Positions 8,560-18,853 of a stretch of DNA of 64,000 bases are shown piece after piece. The position numbers and the translations under genes were made by a program. The notes below the pieces were generated by a model. It worked only from the letters and a program-made list of their open reading frames with translations, did no database searches and was not told where the DNA came from. The stretch is from contig DAPKRQ010000152.1 of assembly GCA_031800475.1 (NCBI GenBank), forward strand, positions 10,432 through 74,431, read 5' to 3'. Each line of letters starts with the position of its first letter. Positions within the stretch are counted from its first letter, which is position 1. Source of the DNA: Kuafuiihalomonas phototrophica (lineage in GTDB: Bacteria > Myxococcota > Kuafuiibacteriia > Kuafuiibacteriales > Kuafuiibacteriaceae).

Positions 8560-11500
8560 GTGGCCGGTCTCGACCCCGTCAACTTCTCTTGCCGGCGACC
8601 CGGCATGGTCTTGGCCTTCTTCGCCGTGGTCGCGGTGGCCATGGGCTTCGCGGCCCGAAACCTGGAGCTCGACGCCCTACCCGACGTGACGGGCAATCAG
8701 GTGGTCGTCCTCACCCGGGCCCCCGGTCTCAGCCCCCTGGAGATCGAAATGCAGGTCACCCAGGTGGTGGAGCTCGCCACCAGCGCCCTCCCCGGGGTGG
8801 CCTCGCAGCGGAGCACTTCGCGCTACGGAATATCTTCGGTCACGCTGGTATTCGACGACAGCATGGGTCCGCTCGAGGCCCGCCAAGCGGTGCTGGAGAA
8901 GATCTCCGCCCTGGGACCGGCCCTTCCAGCCGGCATCCCTCTTCCCGAGCTCGGTCCATTGACGGGAGGGCTCGGCGAGATCTTCCAGTTCACGCTGTCA
9001 TCGCCGGTGCACAGTGGCGCCGACCTGCTCGAGATGGCGGTGTACGATCTCGGTCCGGTCTTTCGATCGATCCCCGGCGTGGTCGAGTTCAATCCGTGGG
9101 GAGGTAAGGAACGAACCCTCGATCTGGTGGTCGACCCGAACCGGCTCACCCGATTCGGCCTCACGCTGGTGGAGCTAAAATCGGTTTTGCGAGACGCCAT
9201 CCGGGTGGCTCCGGGAGCGGCGATCGAGACCGACGGGGCGGGTCAAATCTATGTGCGGGGCATCCAGAGACCCGAAACCCCCGCGGCACTCGGCGAGGTC
9301 TTGCTCCGCCCGGCCCGGCGCTCCGGCGACGGGATCGACCGGGGCGGATCGACCGGCCCTCCCGAGCGTCTTCCCGTGCGCATCCGGGACGTGGCCCAGG
9401 TCCGAGAGGGACATCGGGTTCGACTGGGCGCTGCCACCCAGGACGGAGAGGGCGAGACCCTTTACGTCATGCTCCAGATGCTGCGGGGCGACAACGCCTT
9501 GGCGGTGGCGCGCAAGGTGAACGAGCGGCTCGACGAGGCGAGAGCGCTCTTGCCCGAAGACGTGAAGCTCACCGTCACCTACGACCGCAGCGAGCTGGTC
9601 CTCGCCACCATCCGCACCGTCACCGAAAACCTGGTGTTGGGCGGACTGTTGGTGGTGGGCGTGCTGTTTTTGCTCCTGGGGAGCTTTCGCGCCGGTCTTC
9701 TGGTGGCCTTGGTGATCCCCTTTTCCATGCTGGGGGCCCTGGCCGGCATGGTGGCCCTCGGGATTCCCGGAAACCTGATGAGCCTGGGCGCCATCGATTT
9801 CGGCCTGCTGGTCGACGGCGCAGTGGTCACGGTCGAAAGCTTTTTCGAGCGCCAAAAGTCCAACGCCGCTTCGTGGCCGGAGCGCATCCGCCAGTCTGCA
9901 AGCCAAGTTGCGGGCCCGGTTGCGATCTCGGTGGCGATCATCATCTTGGTCTACGCCCCGATCTTGCTGCTCACGGGTGTGGACGGCGCGCTGTTCCGCC
10001 CCATGGCCATCACCGTGGTGCTCGCCCTGGCCACCGCCCTGGTTCTGGCGGCCACGGTGGTCCCCGCCGCCTCGGTGGTGATGCTGCGCCCCAAGGACCT
10101 GCCCGAAAAGGAGCCCTGGCTCGCCCGGCAGATCCGGCGGGGGTACGAGCCTCTGCTCGATCTCTGTCTGGCGCACACCGGATGGGTGGCGCTGGGGGGC
10201 CTGGCGCTGCTCGCCTTGGGCGTGGCGCTCTTCTCGCGAACCGAGATGACTTTCGTGCCCCAGCTCGATGAGGGCGACCTCGTGATCCAGACCCAGCGGA
10301 CCCCGAACATCTCCTTAGAAGGCGCCATCCGCGGCGCCACCCGGCTCGAAAACGCGATCATGCCCGTGCCCGAAGTGCGGCATGTGGCCTCTCGGATCGG
10401 AAGTCCCGCGGTGGCCACGGACATCATGGGCCTCGAGCAGGCCGACGTCTTCGTCGATCTGGCGCCCAAGAGGGATTGGCGACCGGGCCTGACCAAGCCC
10501 GAACTCATCGAACGGATCGAAGCGCGGATCCGCGCGGTGGACCCCGCCGCGAACCCGAGCTTCACCCAGCCGATTCAGATGCGCTTCAACGAGCTACTGG
10601 AAGGAGAGACCGCCGACGTCACGGTCAGCATCTTCGGCCCGGACCTGTTGCGCTTGCGAACCGAAGCCGAGCGGCTGGCACGAACCCTGCGCGACGTGCC
10701 GGGCGCAGCGGATGTCCGGATCACCGCGCCCCCCGAGGTCGAGACCCTTCAGATCCGACCCCGCCCCCTGATGGCCGCCCAGCTGGGCGTCGAAAGCGAT
10801 GAAATCCTGACCACGGTGGAAGCCATGGAGTCGGGGGTCGAGGTGGCCCGCACCTACCGGGGGCGGGTGCCGGTCCCGGTGCGAATCCGGGTCCGGGGTG
10901 CCGGGGCAGCCACGTCGGTACCCCAGCAGCCGGTGGCCACGCCATCCGGGGAGCTCGTTCCCCTCGAAAGACTGGCGCAGGTGAAGCGAGAGGCGACCCC
11001 GAGCCTCATCGCCCACGAAAACGGCACCCGGCGGATCGTCATCGGCTTCAACGTGCGGGAGCGAAGTCTCGGTGCGGTGGTGACCGAGGCCCAGGAACGG
11101 CTCGAAACCGATCTTCCGGCGGGTTATCGAATGAGCTGGGGAGGTCAGTTCGAATCTCTCGAGCAGGCGCGGGTCCGTCTTCGGACGGTAGCCCCCTTGG
11201 CGCTGGCGGCGATCGTAGGATTATTGCTGTTGCTTTTCAAAAGCATACGGCCGGCAGCCTACGTGCTTTCGAACGTGCCGGTGGCGGCGGTAGGCGGTCT
11301 GGTAGCCCTAAACGTGCGAGGATTACCGCTTTCGATCTCGGCCATCGTCGGCTTCATCGCCCTGAGCGGCATCGCCGTGCTGAACGGGGTGGTTCTATTC
11401 TCGCGAATTCAGCAACTCGAGCGCGATGGATTCGGCTCTCCCCATCGCATCGGCCAGACCGCGGCGCAGAACCGCCTTCGGCCGGTCTTGATGACCGCCT

Positions 11501-11673
11501 TGACCGACGCCATCGGCTTTTTGCCGATGATGCTCGCCACCGGCGTGGGCGCAGAGGTCCAGCGCCCCTTGGCTACCGTCGTGGTCGGTGGACTGTTCAC
11601 GAGCACCTTGCTCACCCTCTTCATCTTGCCCGCAGTCTACGTGGGCCTGGAAAGCCGCCGGGCCCGCCGCTGA
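8560..11673 (+). CDS. CzcA/CusA-family heavy-metal RND efflux pump
   Basis: 1037 aa, full length for HME-RND transporters. The GTG start directly follows the adaptor stop. It has 12 expected membrane helices in two halves with two large periplasmic loops. The helix-4 signature AIDFGLLVDGAVVTVES carries the acidic residues of the proton path found in Czc/Cus pumps. LDALPDVTGNQVVV and the SIRPAAYVLSNVPVAAVGG end also fit. It exports divalent or monovalent metal ions by proton antiport through the tripartite complex with its two upstream partners. The ion cannot be read safely, and no metal-responsive regulator is adjacent. Confidence 0.94.
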   Translation: MAGLDPVNFSCRRPGMVLAFFAVVAVAMGFAARNLELDALPDVTGNQVVVLTRAPGLSPLEIEMQVTQVVELATSALPGVASQRSTSRYGISSVTLVFDDSMGPLEARQAVLEKISALGPALPAGIPLPELGPLTGGLGEIFQFTLSSPVHSGADLLEMAVYDLGPVFRSIPGVVEFNPWGGKERTLDLVVDPNRLTRFGLTLVELKSVLRDAIRVAPGAAIETDGAGQIYVRGIQRPETPAALGEVLLRPARRSGDGIDRGGSTGPPERLPVRIRDVAQVREGHRVRLGAATQDGEGETLYVMLQMLRGDNALAVARKVNERLDEARALLPEDVKLTVTYDRSELVLATIRTVTENLVLGGLLVVGVLFLLLGSFRAGLLVALVIPFSMLGALAGMVALGIPGNLMSLGAIDFGLLVDGAVVTVESFFERQKSNAASWPERIRQSASQVAGPVAISVAIIILVYAPILLLTGVDGALFRPMAITVVLALATALVLAATVVPAASVVMLRPKDLPEKEPWLARQIRRGYEPLLDLCLAHTGWVALGGLALLALGVALFSRTEMTFVPQLDEGDLVIQTQRTPNISLEGAIRGATRLENAIMPVPEVRHVASRIGSPAVATDIMGLEQADVFVDLAPKRDWRPGLTKPELIERIEARIRAVDPAANPSFTQPIQMRFNELLEGETADVTVSIFGPDLLRLRTEAERLARTLRDVPGAADVRITAPPEVETLQIRPRPLMAAQLGVESDEILTTVEAMESGVEVARTYRGRVPVPVRIRVRGAGAATSVPQQPVATPSGELVPLERLAQVKREATPSLIAHENGTRRIVIGFNVRERSLGAVVTEAQERLETDLPAGYRMSWGGQFESLEQARVRLRTVAPLALAAIVGLLLLLFKSIRPAAYVLSNVPVAAVGGLVALNVRGLPLSISAIVGFIALSGIAVLNGVVLFSRIQQLERDGFGSPHRIGQTAAQNRLRPVLMTALTDAIGFLPMMLATGVGAEVQRPLATVVVGGLFTSTLLTLFILPAVYVGLESRRARR

Positions 11674-11708
11674 TAGAGCCGTCCGGGCCTTTGGAGCCGC
11701 GCCGAGGC

Positions 11709-13085
11709 TCAGGCGTTGTAGCGGCTTTGGAGATAGTCGAAGACCGCCCGCAGAGCCATGGCTTCGCCGCCCTGGGGGCGAGCGGGCTGGGCGTCCAGGT
11801 TGTAGGCCATCACATCGAAGTGGACCCATGGTACCTCGGGCTCGACGAATTCCTTCAAGAAGAGGGCTGCGGTGATGGCGCCCCCGAAAGACTGGCTGCT
11901 CACGTTCGAGATGTCCGCCACCTTGCTGTCGAGAAACCGCCGGTAGGGCGTGTGGAGCGGAAGCCGCCACACCGGCTCGAATACCGCTTCGCCGGAAGCC
12001 AAGATACCTTCGGCCACCGAATCGTCCGAAGCGAACATCACCGGAACCTCGGTGCCCAGCGCCACTCGGGCCGCGCCGGTTAGGGTCGCGAAGTCGATCA
12101 GCAGATCGGGCTTTTCGCTGCAGGCCTCGGTCAGAGCATCCGACAAGATGAGACGGCCTTCGGCGTCGGTGTTGCCCACTTCGACGGTGATTCCCTTTCG
12201 CGTGGAGAGCACGTCGAGGGGATGGAAAGCGTTTCCCGAGATGGCGTTTTCGACGGCGGGGATCAACAAACGCAGTCGCACCGGCAGCTCGGCCTGCATG
12301 ATCGCCTGAGCCAGGCCCAAGGCGATGGCCGCTCCGCCCATGTCCTTCTTCATCAACAGCATACCGCTGGCAGGCTTGATGTCGAGCCCGCCGCTGTCGA
12401 AGGTTACGCCCTTGCCGACCAGGGTGAGCTTGGGATCGCTCGGTTTGCCCCAGCGCAGATCGACCAGCCGGGGCGCTTGGGCCGCGGCCCGACCGACCGC
12501 GTGAACCGCAGGGTAGTTGCGCCGCAGGAGCTGCGCACCTTCGATCACCGTGCACCGCGCGCCGGTGGCCTTGGCGACTTTCTGCACCTCCATGGACAGC
12601 TGCTCGGGCCCCATGTCCTGGGCAGGGGTGTTGATCAGATCCCGACCCAGGGTGACCCCCTCGATCAAGGCACCGGCCAACACCTTGTCGCAGCCGTCCG
12701 GCCACACCAACTCCACGTTCGGGGCATCGGACTTCTTGTAGCGGTCGAACACGTAAGCGCCCCGGCCGAAGGCCACCGCCACCAGGGTGGACTGGTCCGG
12801 GTCCAGGTCGCCCTCGATGACGTAGCGCCCCGCGGGAAGGGACTGAGGCAGGACCCCGAACGCGTCCGGGGAAAAGGTCTCCCCCATGCCGAGCCACACT
12901 TCCGCGACCCCGTCGTCGCCCGGAATGAGGGCCACCTCGCCAGGCTTTGCGGAGAAGCGCACGCTCTGAAGCCACATCTGGGTTCGCCCGATGGCGGACT
13001 TGCGGCGGCCCGGCAGGTCTCCCTGGGTGACCGGATGGATGGGCCGGGTGCTCTTGGTGGCGCGGGCGACGAACTGGGCGTGCAC
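11709..13085 (-). CDS. M17 leucyl aminopeptidase family protein
   Basis: 458 aa. The C-terminal catalytic domain has the M17 hallmark NTDAEGRLILSDAL and the upstream metal site GKGVTFDSGGLDIKP with the catalytic Lys. The two-metal centre is therefore complete. These cytosolic, usually hexameric enzymes release N-terminal residues from peptides. The N-terminal domain diverges from PepA, and the protein is somewhat shorter than PepA (about 500 aa), nearer the PepB-like group. It converges with the RND operon (35-base gap) and diverges from valS (77 bases). Confidence 0.92.
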   Translation of the reverse strand: MHAQFVARATKSTRPIHPVTQGDLPGRRKSAIGRTQMWLQSVRFSAKPGEVALIPGDDGVAEVWLGMGETFSPDAFGVLPQSLPAGRYVIEGDLDPDQSTLVAVAFGRGAYVFDRYKKSDAPNVELVWPDGCDKVLAGALIEGVTLGRDLINTPAQDMGPEQLSMEVQKVAKATGARCTVIEGAQLLRRNYPAVHAVGRAAAQAPRLVDLRWGKPSDPKLTLVGKGVTFDSGGLDIKPASGMLLMKKDMGGAAIALGLAQAIMQAELPVRLRLLIPAVENAISGNAFHPLDVLSTRKGITVEVGNTDAEGRLILSDALTEACSEKPDLLIDFATLTGAARVALGTEVPVMFASDDSVAEGILASGEAVFEPVWRLPLHTPYRRFLDSKVADISNVSSQSFGGAITAALFLKEFVEPEVPWVHFDVMAYNLDAQPARPQGGEAMALRAVFDYLQSRYNA

Positions 13086-13162
13086 GTAGACCCGCTAAAG
13101 GGCCTCCGGCGATGGGTCAAGAACCGTTGCCCGGCCCCAGAGGGTCGGCTACCCCTCGATCC

Positions 13163-16021
13163 ATGGCGCCTGCGCCCTTTCCGAAACGGTTCGACTTCCG
13201 CGAAGCGGAGCCCCGGATTTCCCAGCGCTGGCTCGACGACCGGGTCTTCGAGGCAGCCCGGGCCCCCGATGGGTCCGTCCGGGACCCGGTTCGGGCGGAA
13301 GCGGAGCCCTTCGTCATTCTGATCCCGCCCCCCAACATCACCGGACGCCTCCACATGGGCCACGCCTTGAACGACACCGTCCAAGACGTGCTGACCCGGT
13401 TCTTTCGCATGGACGGCCGGGACGCGCTGTGGGTGCCCGGCACCGACCATGCAGGCATCGCCACCCAGACCGTAGTCAAGAAGCAGCTCGACGCGGAGGG
13501 AATCGACTACCGAGAACTCGGCCGGGAAAAGACCATCGAGCGCATCTGGGAGTGGCGCAACAAGTACGGCGACGCGATCATCGAGCAGCTTCGCAAGATC
13601 GGTTGCAGCTGCGACTGGTCCCGGACCCGCTTCACCATGGACGACGGCCTGAACCGGGCAGTGCGACGCGCCTTCGTCTCACTGTATGAGCGCGGGCTCA
13701 TCTACCGTGGAAAACGCATCGTCAACTGGTGCCCGGTCGACCGCACCGCCCTGTCGGACGACGAAGTCGAAAAGGAGGACGAGAAAGGAAAGATGTACCA
13801 CCTGCGGTACCCCCTGGAATCGGATCCGAACCGGCACTTGGTGGTGGCCACGACCCGACCCGAGACCATGTTCGGCGACGTGGCCGTCGCGGTTCACCCC
13901 GACGACGACAGATACCGAGACCTGGTCGGCAAGAACGCGATCTTGCCCTTGATGAACGAGCCGATCCCGATCATCGCCGACACCCATGCCGACCCGGAGA
14001 AGGGAACCGGTGTCGTCAAGATCACCCCCGCCCACGACCCGAACGACTTCGAGGTGGGGCAGCGGCACGACCTTCCGCAGGTCGACGTCATGAACGAAGA
14101 TGCCACCCTGAACGATCGGGTGCCTGTCGCCTATCGGGGACTCGACCGCTATGTGGCCCGAAAGAAGCTTCTCGAACAGCTCGAAGAGGAAGGCCTGCTC
14201 GAGAAGGTCGAAGACCACATTCTGGCCATCGGCCGAAGTTACCGGAGCAAGGTGCCGATCGAGTTCCGGTTGTCGGATCAGTGGTTCGTCAAAATGGAGC
14301 CTCTGGCCCGGCAAGCGCTCGAAGCGAACGGCTACGAAGAGACCGAAGATGGATGGGTGCGCAAGGACCCGAGTGCGGGTGTGGCCTTCCACCCGGAGCG
14401 CTTCGAACGGGTGTATCTTCACTGGCTCGCCAACATCCGGGACTGGTGCATCAGCCGGCAGATCTGGTGGGGTCATCGAATTCCCGCCTGGCACCACCGC
14501 GAGACCGGCGAGATCTTGGTCTCGGAAGAGGTTCCGGACCGGGTTCAGCAGGAACCGGAGGCCTGGAGCCAGGACGAGGACGTGCTCGACACCTGGTTTT
14601 CGTCGTGGCTGTGGCCCCTGAGCGTGTTCGGGTGGCCGGAATCGACACCGGACCTGGAGCGGTACTACCCGACGTCGGTCCTCTCGACGGCGAAAGACAT
14701 CATTTTCTTTTGGGTCGCCCGAATGAATTTCGCAGGGCTGGCGTTCAGTGAACGCCTCCCCTACCGGCACGTCTACCTCCACTCCACCATCGCCGACGAG
14801 CGCGGCGTGACCATGTCGAAGTCAAAGGGCAACGGCATCGATCCCCTGACCCTCATCGAGGGCGCCACCCTGGACGAACTGAAGCGACCGGTGCTCGAAG
14901 CCCGGCCCTCCAACATGAAGGAACTCCTTCGGCGCATCGAAAAGAATTTCCCCGACGGGTTCGAAGCGGTCGGCGCCGACGCCATGCGGTGGACCCTGGT
15001 CTACAGCATCACCGAGGGCGAGCACGTCCGCCTGGCCCTGAGTCGCTTTCTGGAAGGCCGAAGCTTCGTCACCAAACTCTGGAACGGCGCCGGCCGAGTG
15101 ATAACGGCCCTCGAAAGAGAACCCGCCGGAGGCGACCCAGCCCCCCTCACCGAAGAAGACCGATGGCTGCTCGCCCGCCTGGACAGCACGATTCGCGACG
15201 TGCGCTCGGGAATCGATACCTTCGACTTCGGCCGGATCGCCCATGCCCTGTATCCGTTCGTTTGGAACGACTTCTGCTCGTGGGCCCTCGAGCTTTCCAA
15301 ACCCCGGCTCGACGGAGACGACGACGCGGCGCGTCGCGGTGCGCTGCGGGCGTTGGGTTCGGTGCTGGCCGATACCTTGCGGCTGCTCCATCCCGTGGTC
15401 CCGTTCGTGACCGAGGAGCTGTGGAGCCGGCTGGCTCCCGCCATGAACCGGCTCGGCCTGTGGCTCGACGACGTCCCCCAAGCGGATCTGCTGGCGGCAG
15501 ACCGGATGCCGAAACCGCGAACCGCCCCCGATCCCGAACTCGAAGCCCGCTTCGCCATCCTGCAGCGGTTCGTCTCGGCGATCCGCCAGTTGCGAGCGCA
15601 ATACCGGATCAAGGACTCGGAGCGGATCACCGTACACTTCAAGCCGCTGCATCCGGCGGCACAGCCCATGGTCGAGGGCCGCCAAGACGCGGTGAAGTTC
15701 CTGGCCAAGCTCGAAGGGGTCGAGGTGGTCGAAGGTCGGTCCGCTGGGATGGCCGTCCAGTACGACAGGGACTTCGAGCTCTATCTGGACCTCGGACGAT
15801 ACATCGACCTGAACGATGAAGTCGCCCGTCTCGACAAAGACATTGCCAAGACAGAGAAGGAGATGTCCGCAGCGGCGGCAAAGCTCGATAACCCGAACTT
15901 CGTGAACAAGGCGCCGCCCGACAAAGTGCAACAGGCCCGCGACAAGCTGACCGAAGTCGAGCAGCGCCTGAAAAAGCTCCGCGAGAGCCGGGCCGAACTG
16001 GCCGAAGCGGCCGGCGGGTGA
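13163..16021 (+). CDS. valS: Valyl-tRNA synthetase
   Basis: 952 aa from the ATG at 13163; an ATG at 13112 would add 17 residues of non-conserved sequence. It is a class I synthetase with HMGHALN (HIGH), the CP1 editing domain, RDWCISRQIWWGHRIP, the TMSKSKGN signature (KMSKS) and the C-terminal coiled-coil arm that contacts the tRNA (about the last 70 residues). It charges tRNA-Val in the cytosol and edits mis-charged threonine. It is a single-copy housekeeping gene with nothing unusual seen. Confidence 0.97.
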   Translation: MAPAPFPKRFDFREAEPRISQRWLDDRVFEAARAPDGSVRDPVRAEAEPFVILIPPPNITGRLHMGHALNDTVQDVLTRFFRMDGRDALWVPGTDHAGIATQTVVKKQLDAEGIDYRELGREKTIERIWEWRNKYGDAIIEQLRKIGCSCDWSRTRFTMDDGLNRAVRRAFVSLYERGLIYRGKRIVNWCPVDRTALSDDEVEKEDEKGKMYHLRYPLESDPNRHLVVATTRPETMFGDVAVAVHPDDDRYRDLVGKNAILPLMNEPIPIIADTHADPEKGTGVVKITPAHDPNDFEVGQRHDLPQVDVMNEDATLNDRVPVAYRGLDRYVARKKLLEQLEEEGLLEKVEDHILAIGRSYRSKVPIEFRLSDQWFVKMEPLARQALEANGYEETEDGWVRKDPSAGVAFHPERFERVYLHWLANIRDWCISRQIWWGHRIPAWHHRETGEILVSEEVPDRVQQEPEAWSQDEDVLDTWFSSWLWPLSVFGWPESTPDLERYYPTSVLSTAKDIIFFWVARMNFAGLAFSERLPYRHVYLHSTIADERGVTMSKSKGNGIDPLTLIEGATLDELKRPVLEARPSNMKELLRRIEKNFPDGFEAVGADAMRWTLVYSITEGEHVRLALSRFLEGRSFVTKLWNGAGRVITALEREPAGGDPAPLTEEDRWLLARLDSTIRDVRSGIDTFDFGRIAHALYPFVWNDFCSWALELSKPRLDGDDDAARRGALRALGSVLADTLRLLHPVVPFVTEELWSRLAPAMNRLGLWLDDVPQADLLAADRMPKPRTAPDPELEARFAILQRFVSAIRQLRAQYRIKDSERITVHFKPLHPAAQPMVEGRQDAVKFLAKLEGVEVVEGRSAGMAVQYDRDFELYLDLGRYIDLNDEVARLDKDIAKTEKEMSAAAAKLDNPNFVNKAPPDKVQQARDKLTEVEQRLKKLRESRAELAEAAGG

Positions 16022-16117
16022 GTACCGTCCATCCCCTGCGCGAACGCACGCGAACTGGCAAGGAGCAAGGCGGCGGCGATCCGACCCGCCCGGCCAGAAA
16101 AGGTCAGCGCGGCGGCT

Positions 16118-16585
16118 TCAGCCGTACGTGATCGACCGGATTACGAGCTCGATTTCGCCGGCCGGCCGGTCCACCAGGACGTTGTCTCCTTCTCGCTGGT
16201 TGAGAAGGCTCTTTCCCACCGGCGACTTCATCGAGATGCGGCCGGCCTTCGCGTCCACCTCGTCTTCACCGACGATCTGGTAGGTTCGAACGCGCCCCTC
16301 TTCGTCCTCGACTTCCACGGTGGCCCCGAAGTCCACCCGGTCCTTGGCGTTCGCGGCGGGATCGATGACCGTGAGTCGTTCGAGGAGCTCGGACAAGTAC
16401 TTCATCCGCTTGTCGATCTCGCGAAGCTTCTTCTTTCCGAAGATGTACTCGGCGTTTTCGGAGCGGTCTCCCAATGCCGCAGCGTCCGACACTTCTTGGA
16501 CGATCTTCGGGCGATCTTCGTGCCACAGCCGCTGCAGTTCCTTTTCGAACCGGGCGTATCCCTCGGGGGTGATCGGTCGACTCAT
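16118..16585 (-). CDS. greB: Transcript cleavage factor GreB
   Basis: 155 aa. The N-terminal coiled coil carries the acidic tip GDRSENAEY, whose Asp and Glu hold the Mg ion for RNA cleavage. The C-terminal FKBP-like domain follows (YQIVGEDEVDAKAGRISMKSPVGKSLL). The KKKLREIDKRMKYL run of basic residues fits GreB better than GreA. It rescues backtracked RNA polymerase through the secondary channel. Its ATG shares four bases with the ruvX stop (ATGA), so translation is coupled. Confidence 0.92.
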   Translation of the reverse strand: MSRPITPEGYARFEKELQRLWHEDRPKIVQEVSDAAALGDRSENAEYIFGKKKLREIDKRMKYLSELLERLTVIDPAANAKDRVDFGATVEVEDEEGRVRTYQIVGEDEVDAKAGRISMKSPVGKSLLNQREGDNVLVDRPAGEIELVIRSITYG

Positions 16586-17034
16586 CGAGGTGTTCCTTCC
16601 TTTGTCGCGGCTGCGGCCCGGCGGTCTGCGAGCAGCTGGTCCAAAAATGCCGCTGCTGCGTAACCGTCCCGCTGCATCTTACGGCGGGCGGGGGGAATGC
16701 CATCGCGCTCCATGCGTTGATCCGCTTCGAAGCTGCTCAGGGTCTCGTCGGCCGTCGTGACCGGTATCGGACGCAGGGCAGCTTGCAGCCACGCGGCGAA
16801 CTGTACGGCCCGCTCGGTGCTGTCCGTGGCAGTTCCATCCAATAGATGGGGCACACCCACCACGACCTCATCCACCTCCCAAGCCTGCACATGATGACGA
16901 ACCCGGTCCAGGTCCCTCCCGTCCACACCCGTTCGTCGAAACGTCTCGAGCGGTCGGGCGGCACCCAGCTCCGACTCGGCCACCGCGAACCCGAGGCGTC
17001 GGGTTCCGAAGTCGATGCCGAGCAGTCGCGTCAC
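16582..17034 (-). CDS. ruvX: RuvX/YqgF Holliday junction resolvase family protein
   Basis: 150 aa from a GTG that overlaps the upstream stop (GTGA). The frame stays open further upstream, but there it lies antisense-like inside the 564-aa gene. The RNase H-like core is clear: LLGIDFGTRRLGFAV with the first catalytic Asp, VVVGVPHLLDGTATDS, TADETLSSFEA and the final DGYAAAAFL Asp. The family acts in 16S rRNA 5'-end maturation and has been proposed as a junction resolvase. The gene is coupled to greB downstream. Confidence 0.92.
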   Translation of the reverse strand: MTRLLGIDFGTRRLGFAVAESELGAARPLETFRRTGVDGRDLDRVRHHVQAWEVDEVVVGVPHLLDGTATDSTERAVQFAAWLQAALRPIPVTTADETLSSFEADQRMERDGIPPARRKMQRDGYAAAAFLDQLLADRRAAAATKEGTPR

Positions 17035-18725
17035 CGATAGGTCTGGGAAAGGGCGCTTCCCAGGGCCTCCATCTGCTCGTCGTCCACCATCAGCGGCTTG
17101 TTGAGCACCAACCGGGCGTAGGCATGGGCGGCCCGGGCCGGCTGCTCGCGCTGTCGCAAGGTCTGCCCCAAGACCAGCAGCCACTGATCCATGTCGTCGC
17201 GCCGAGACGCGACGGCGTCCGCCACATCCGAAGCCACCCGGTCCGAAAGTTGCCGCATGGTGCCTCGGCCCTGGGCGTCCTGCTCGTCCTTGGGAACCAA
17301 GCTCGAATCCACGGACACGGTCAGCTCGCCGCCCGCCACCTCGCCGCGGACGTCGCCATCGAGCGGCACCTGCACGGACCAGCGCACCTGGGCTGCGCCC
17401 TCCGCCGCCGCCGCCCGACACGACACGACCTCGAGCCGCAAAGCACCTTCCACGTGGGGTGCCCGTGGGTCGTCGTTCTTCCACGCCTTCGTCCAGCCGG
17501 GGCTCAGCACGTAGGCCCCCAGGTCATCCCGGCGCGACGTGGTCTGCTGGGCCTCGGTCCGAAGCTGCTCGGCGAAACCGGCACAGCCCTCCACCGGCTC
17601 CAGAGCGGGCACGACCAAGATCAGGTCTCGGCGCTCCTCGAGCTTTGCCTTCACCGCTTCGAGCTCGGCGCCGAGTTCCTCGTGGCCAGGCGCCGTATCG
17701 AGTCCCTTCTTCAAGTAGATGAACGCGGGACCGTACTGCCCGTTGTCCTGGTGCTCGCGGGCCGACGCGAGTCGGGCTGCCACCACCCGGGACCGCAGGG
17801 TGCGCGCCCTTCTCTTCGCCTCCCGATGGTCTGGATCCAGGGCCAGAAGTGCCTGCACCACCCGATCTTCGGCGATGACGTCCTTCGCCTTCGACACCTG
17901 GACCAGTTCCTGCTCGAGGGCGGCGATCCGGCGCTTCCGCACCCAGTCGACGGCCCAAGCGGCCACCTGGCTCTCGGCGTCGCCCAGCACGCCGACTTTG
18001 GCGTCCTGGTAGGCAGCCTCGGCCTCCGCCGCCCGGCCTTCCGCCAAAATGCCGGAGGCTTTGGCGATCCGCTGACTCATGTCGCCTTCGACGTTCTCGA
18101 GAATCGAAAGCGCCTCGATGGCATGGGCCAGCTCGCCTTCCTCCATCTCGGCGAATCGATCTTCGATTCGGACCTTCAACTGCCGAAACCCTTTCCGGGC
18201 GTTGGCGCTTTCGGGGTCCGCCTCGTAGCCCGCCACCAGGATCCGGGCAGCGGCCCGGGGGTCGGAGGCCTCGGCCAGCTTCTCGAGGGCGTCGGCTTCG
18301 GCCTGCAGGCGCGCAGTCCGCGCCCCCTGCCGGCCGAGCTCGGCCATCTCTTCGGCCGCTTCTCCCCCCGTCACCGAACGAAAGGTCTTCTCCGCCCGGG
18401 CCAGGGCCCCCGATTCCAGGTGCTCCACCCCGGCCCGCAGCAGACTGTCGTTGCGCTCGTTCAGGTTGCTGAAGATCCGCAGAGACCGAAGGGCCTTGGC
18501 CAAAGCCGCCGGGTCGCCGGCGTCGGCCGCTGCCTTCGCTTTGGAGAGGGCCTCTTCTCGGTTGGCCGCTGTCGGCTCGGGTTTCGGCGCCGCATCCGTC
18601 GCCTGAACTTCACCGGGCGTGGCCGGTTGCTTGCCGTCTTTGGTCACCGGCCCACGGGGCTTGCCCGCACCGAACGCCAGGCCCGGCACCAGCAGCACTC
18701 CCAAAACCCACATGGTCGCTCGCAT
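17031..18725 (-). CDS. Secreted helical-repeat protein of unknown function
   Basis: 564 aa, not recognised. A signal peptide is evident (MWVLGVLLVPGLAFGAG), so the protein is periplasmic or exported. Residues about 55-400 are Ala/Glu/Arg-rich helices with TPR-like spacing, including ARAEKTFRSV and YGPAFIYLKKGLDTAPGHEEL. The last third is more beta-like and ends with another helical pair. No catalytic motif is seen. It is the first gene of a three-gene coupled unit with ruvX and greB, which is odd for an exported protein. A scaffold or protein-interaction role is only inference. Confidence 0.75.
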   Translation of the reverse strand: MRATMWVLGVLLVPGLAFGAGKPRGPVTKDGKQPATPGEVQATDAAPKPEPTAANREEALSKAKAAADAGDPAALAKALRSLRIFSNLNERNDSLLRAGVEHLESGALARAEKTFRSVTGGEAAEEMAELGRQGARTARLQAEADALEKLAEASDPRAAARILVAGYEADPESANARKGFRQLKVRIEDRFAEMEEGELAHAIEALSILENVEGDMSQRIAKASGILAEGRAAEAEAAYQDAKVGVLGDAESQVAAWAVDWVRKRRIAALEQELVQVSKAKDVIAEDRVVQALLALDPDHREAKRRARTLRSRVVAARLASAREHQDNGQYGPAFIYLKKGLDTAPGHEELGAELEAVKAKLEERRDLILVVPALEPVEGCAGFAEQLRTEAQQTTSRRDDLGAYVLSPGWTKAWKNDDPRAPHVEGALRLEVVSCRAAAAEGAAQVRWSVQVPLDGDVRGEVAGGELTVSVDSSLVPKDEQDAQGRGTMRQLSDRVASDVADAVASRRDDMDQWLLVLGQTLRQREQPARAAHAYARLVLNKPLMVDDEQMEALGSALSQTYR

Positions 18726-18853
18726 GGAGCCTGCATACCGAGATCGGGGCGAAGGGACCAGACCGATCCGGAGGCACGTCCGCGGTTGCGGCCCGGGGCC
18801 CGGTGCGTTCAGTTCGGGCCGTGCGTTGCCGGCCTTCCCAACGACATCGCGCG

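Noticed and set aside
10676..10691. Sigma-54-like TGGCAC motif inside the RND pump gene
   Set aside because: It matches the consensus spacing but lies in the middle of a coding region with no gene start nearby; expected by chance.
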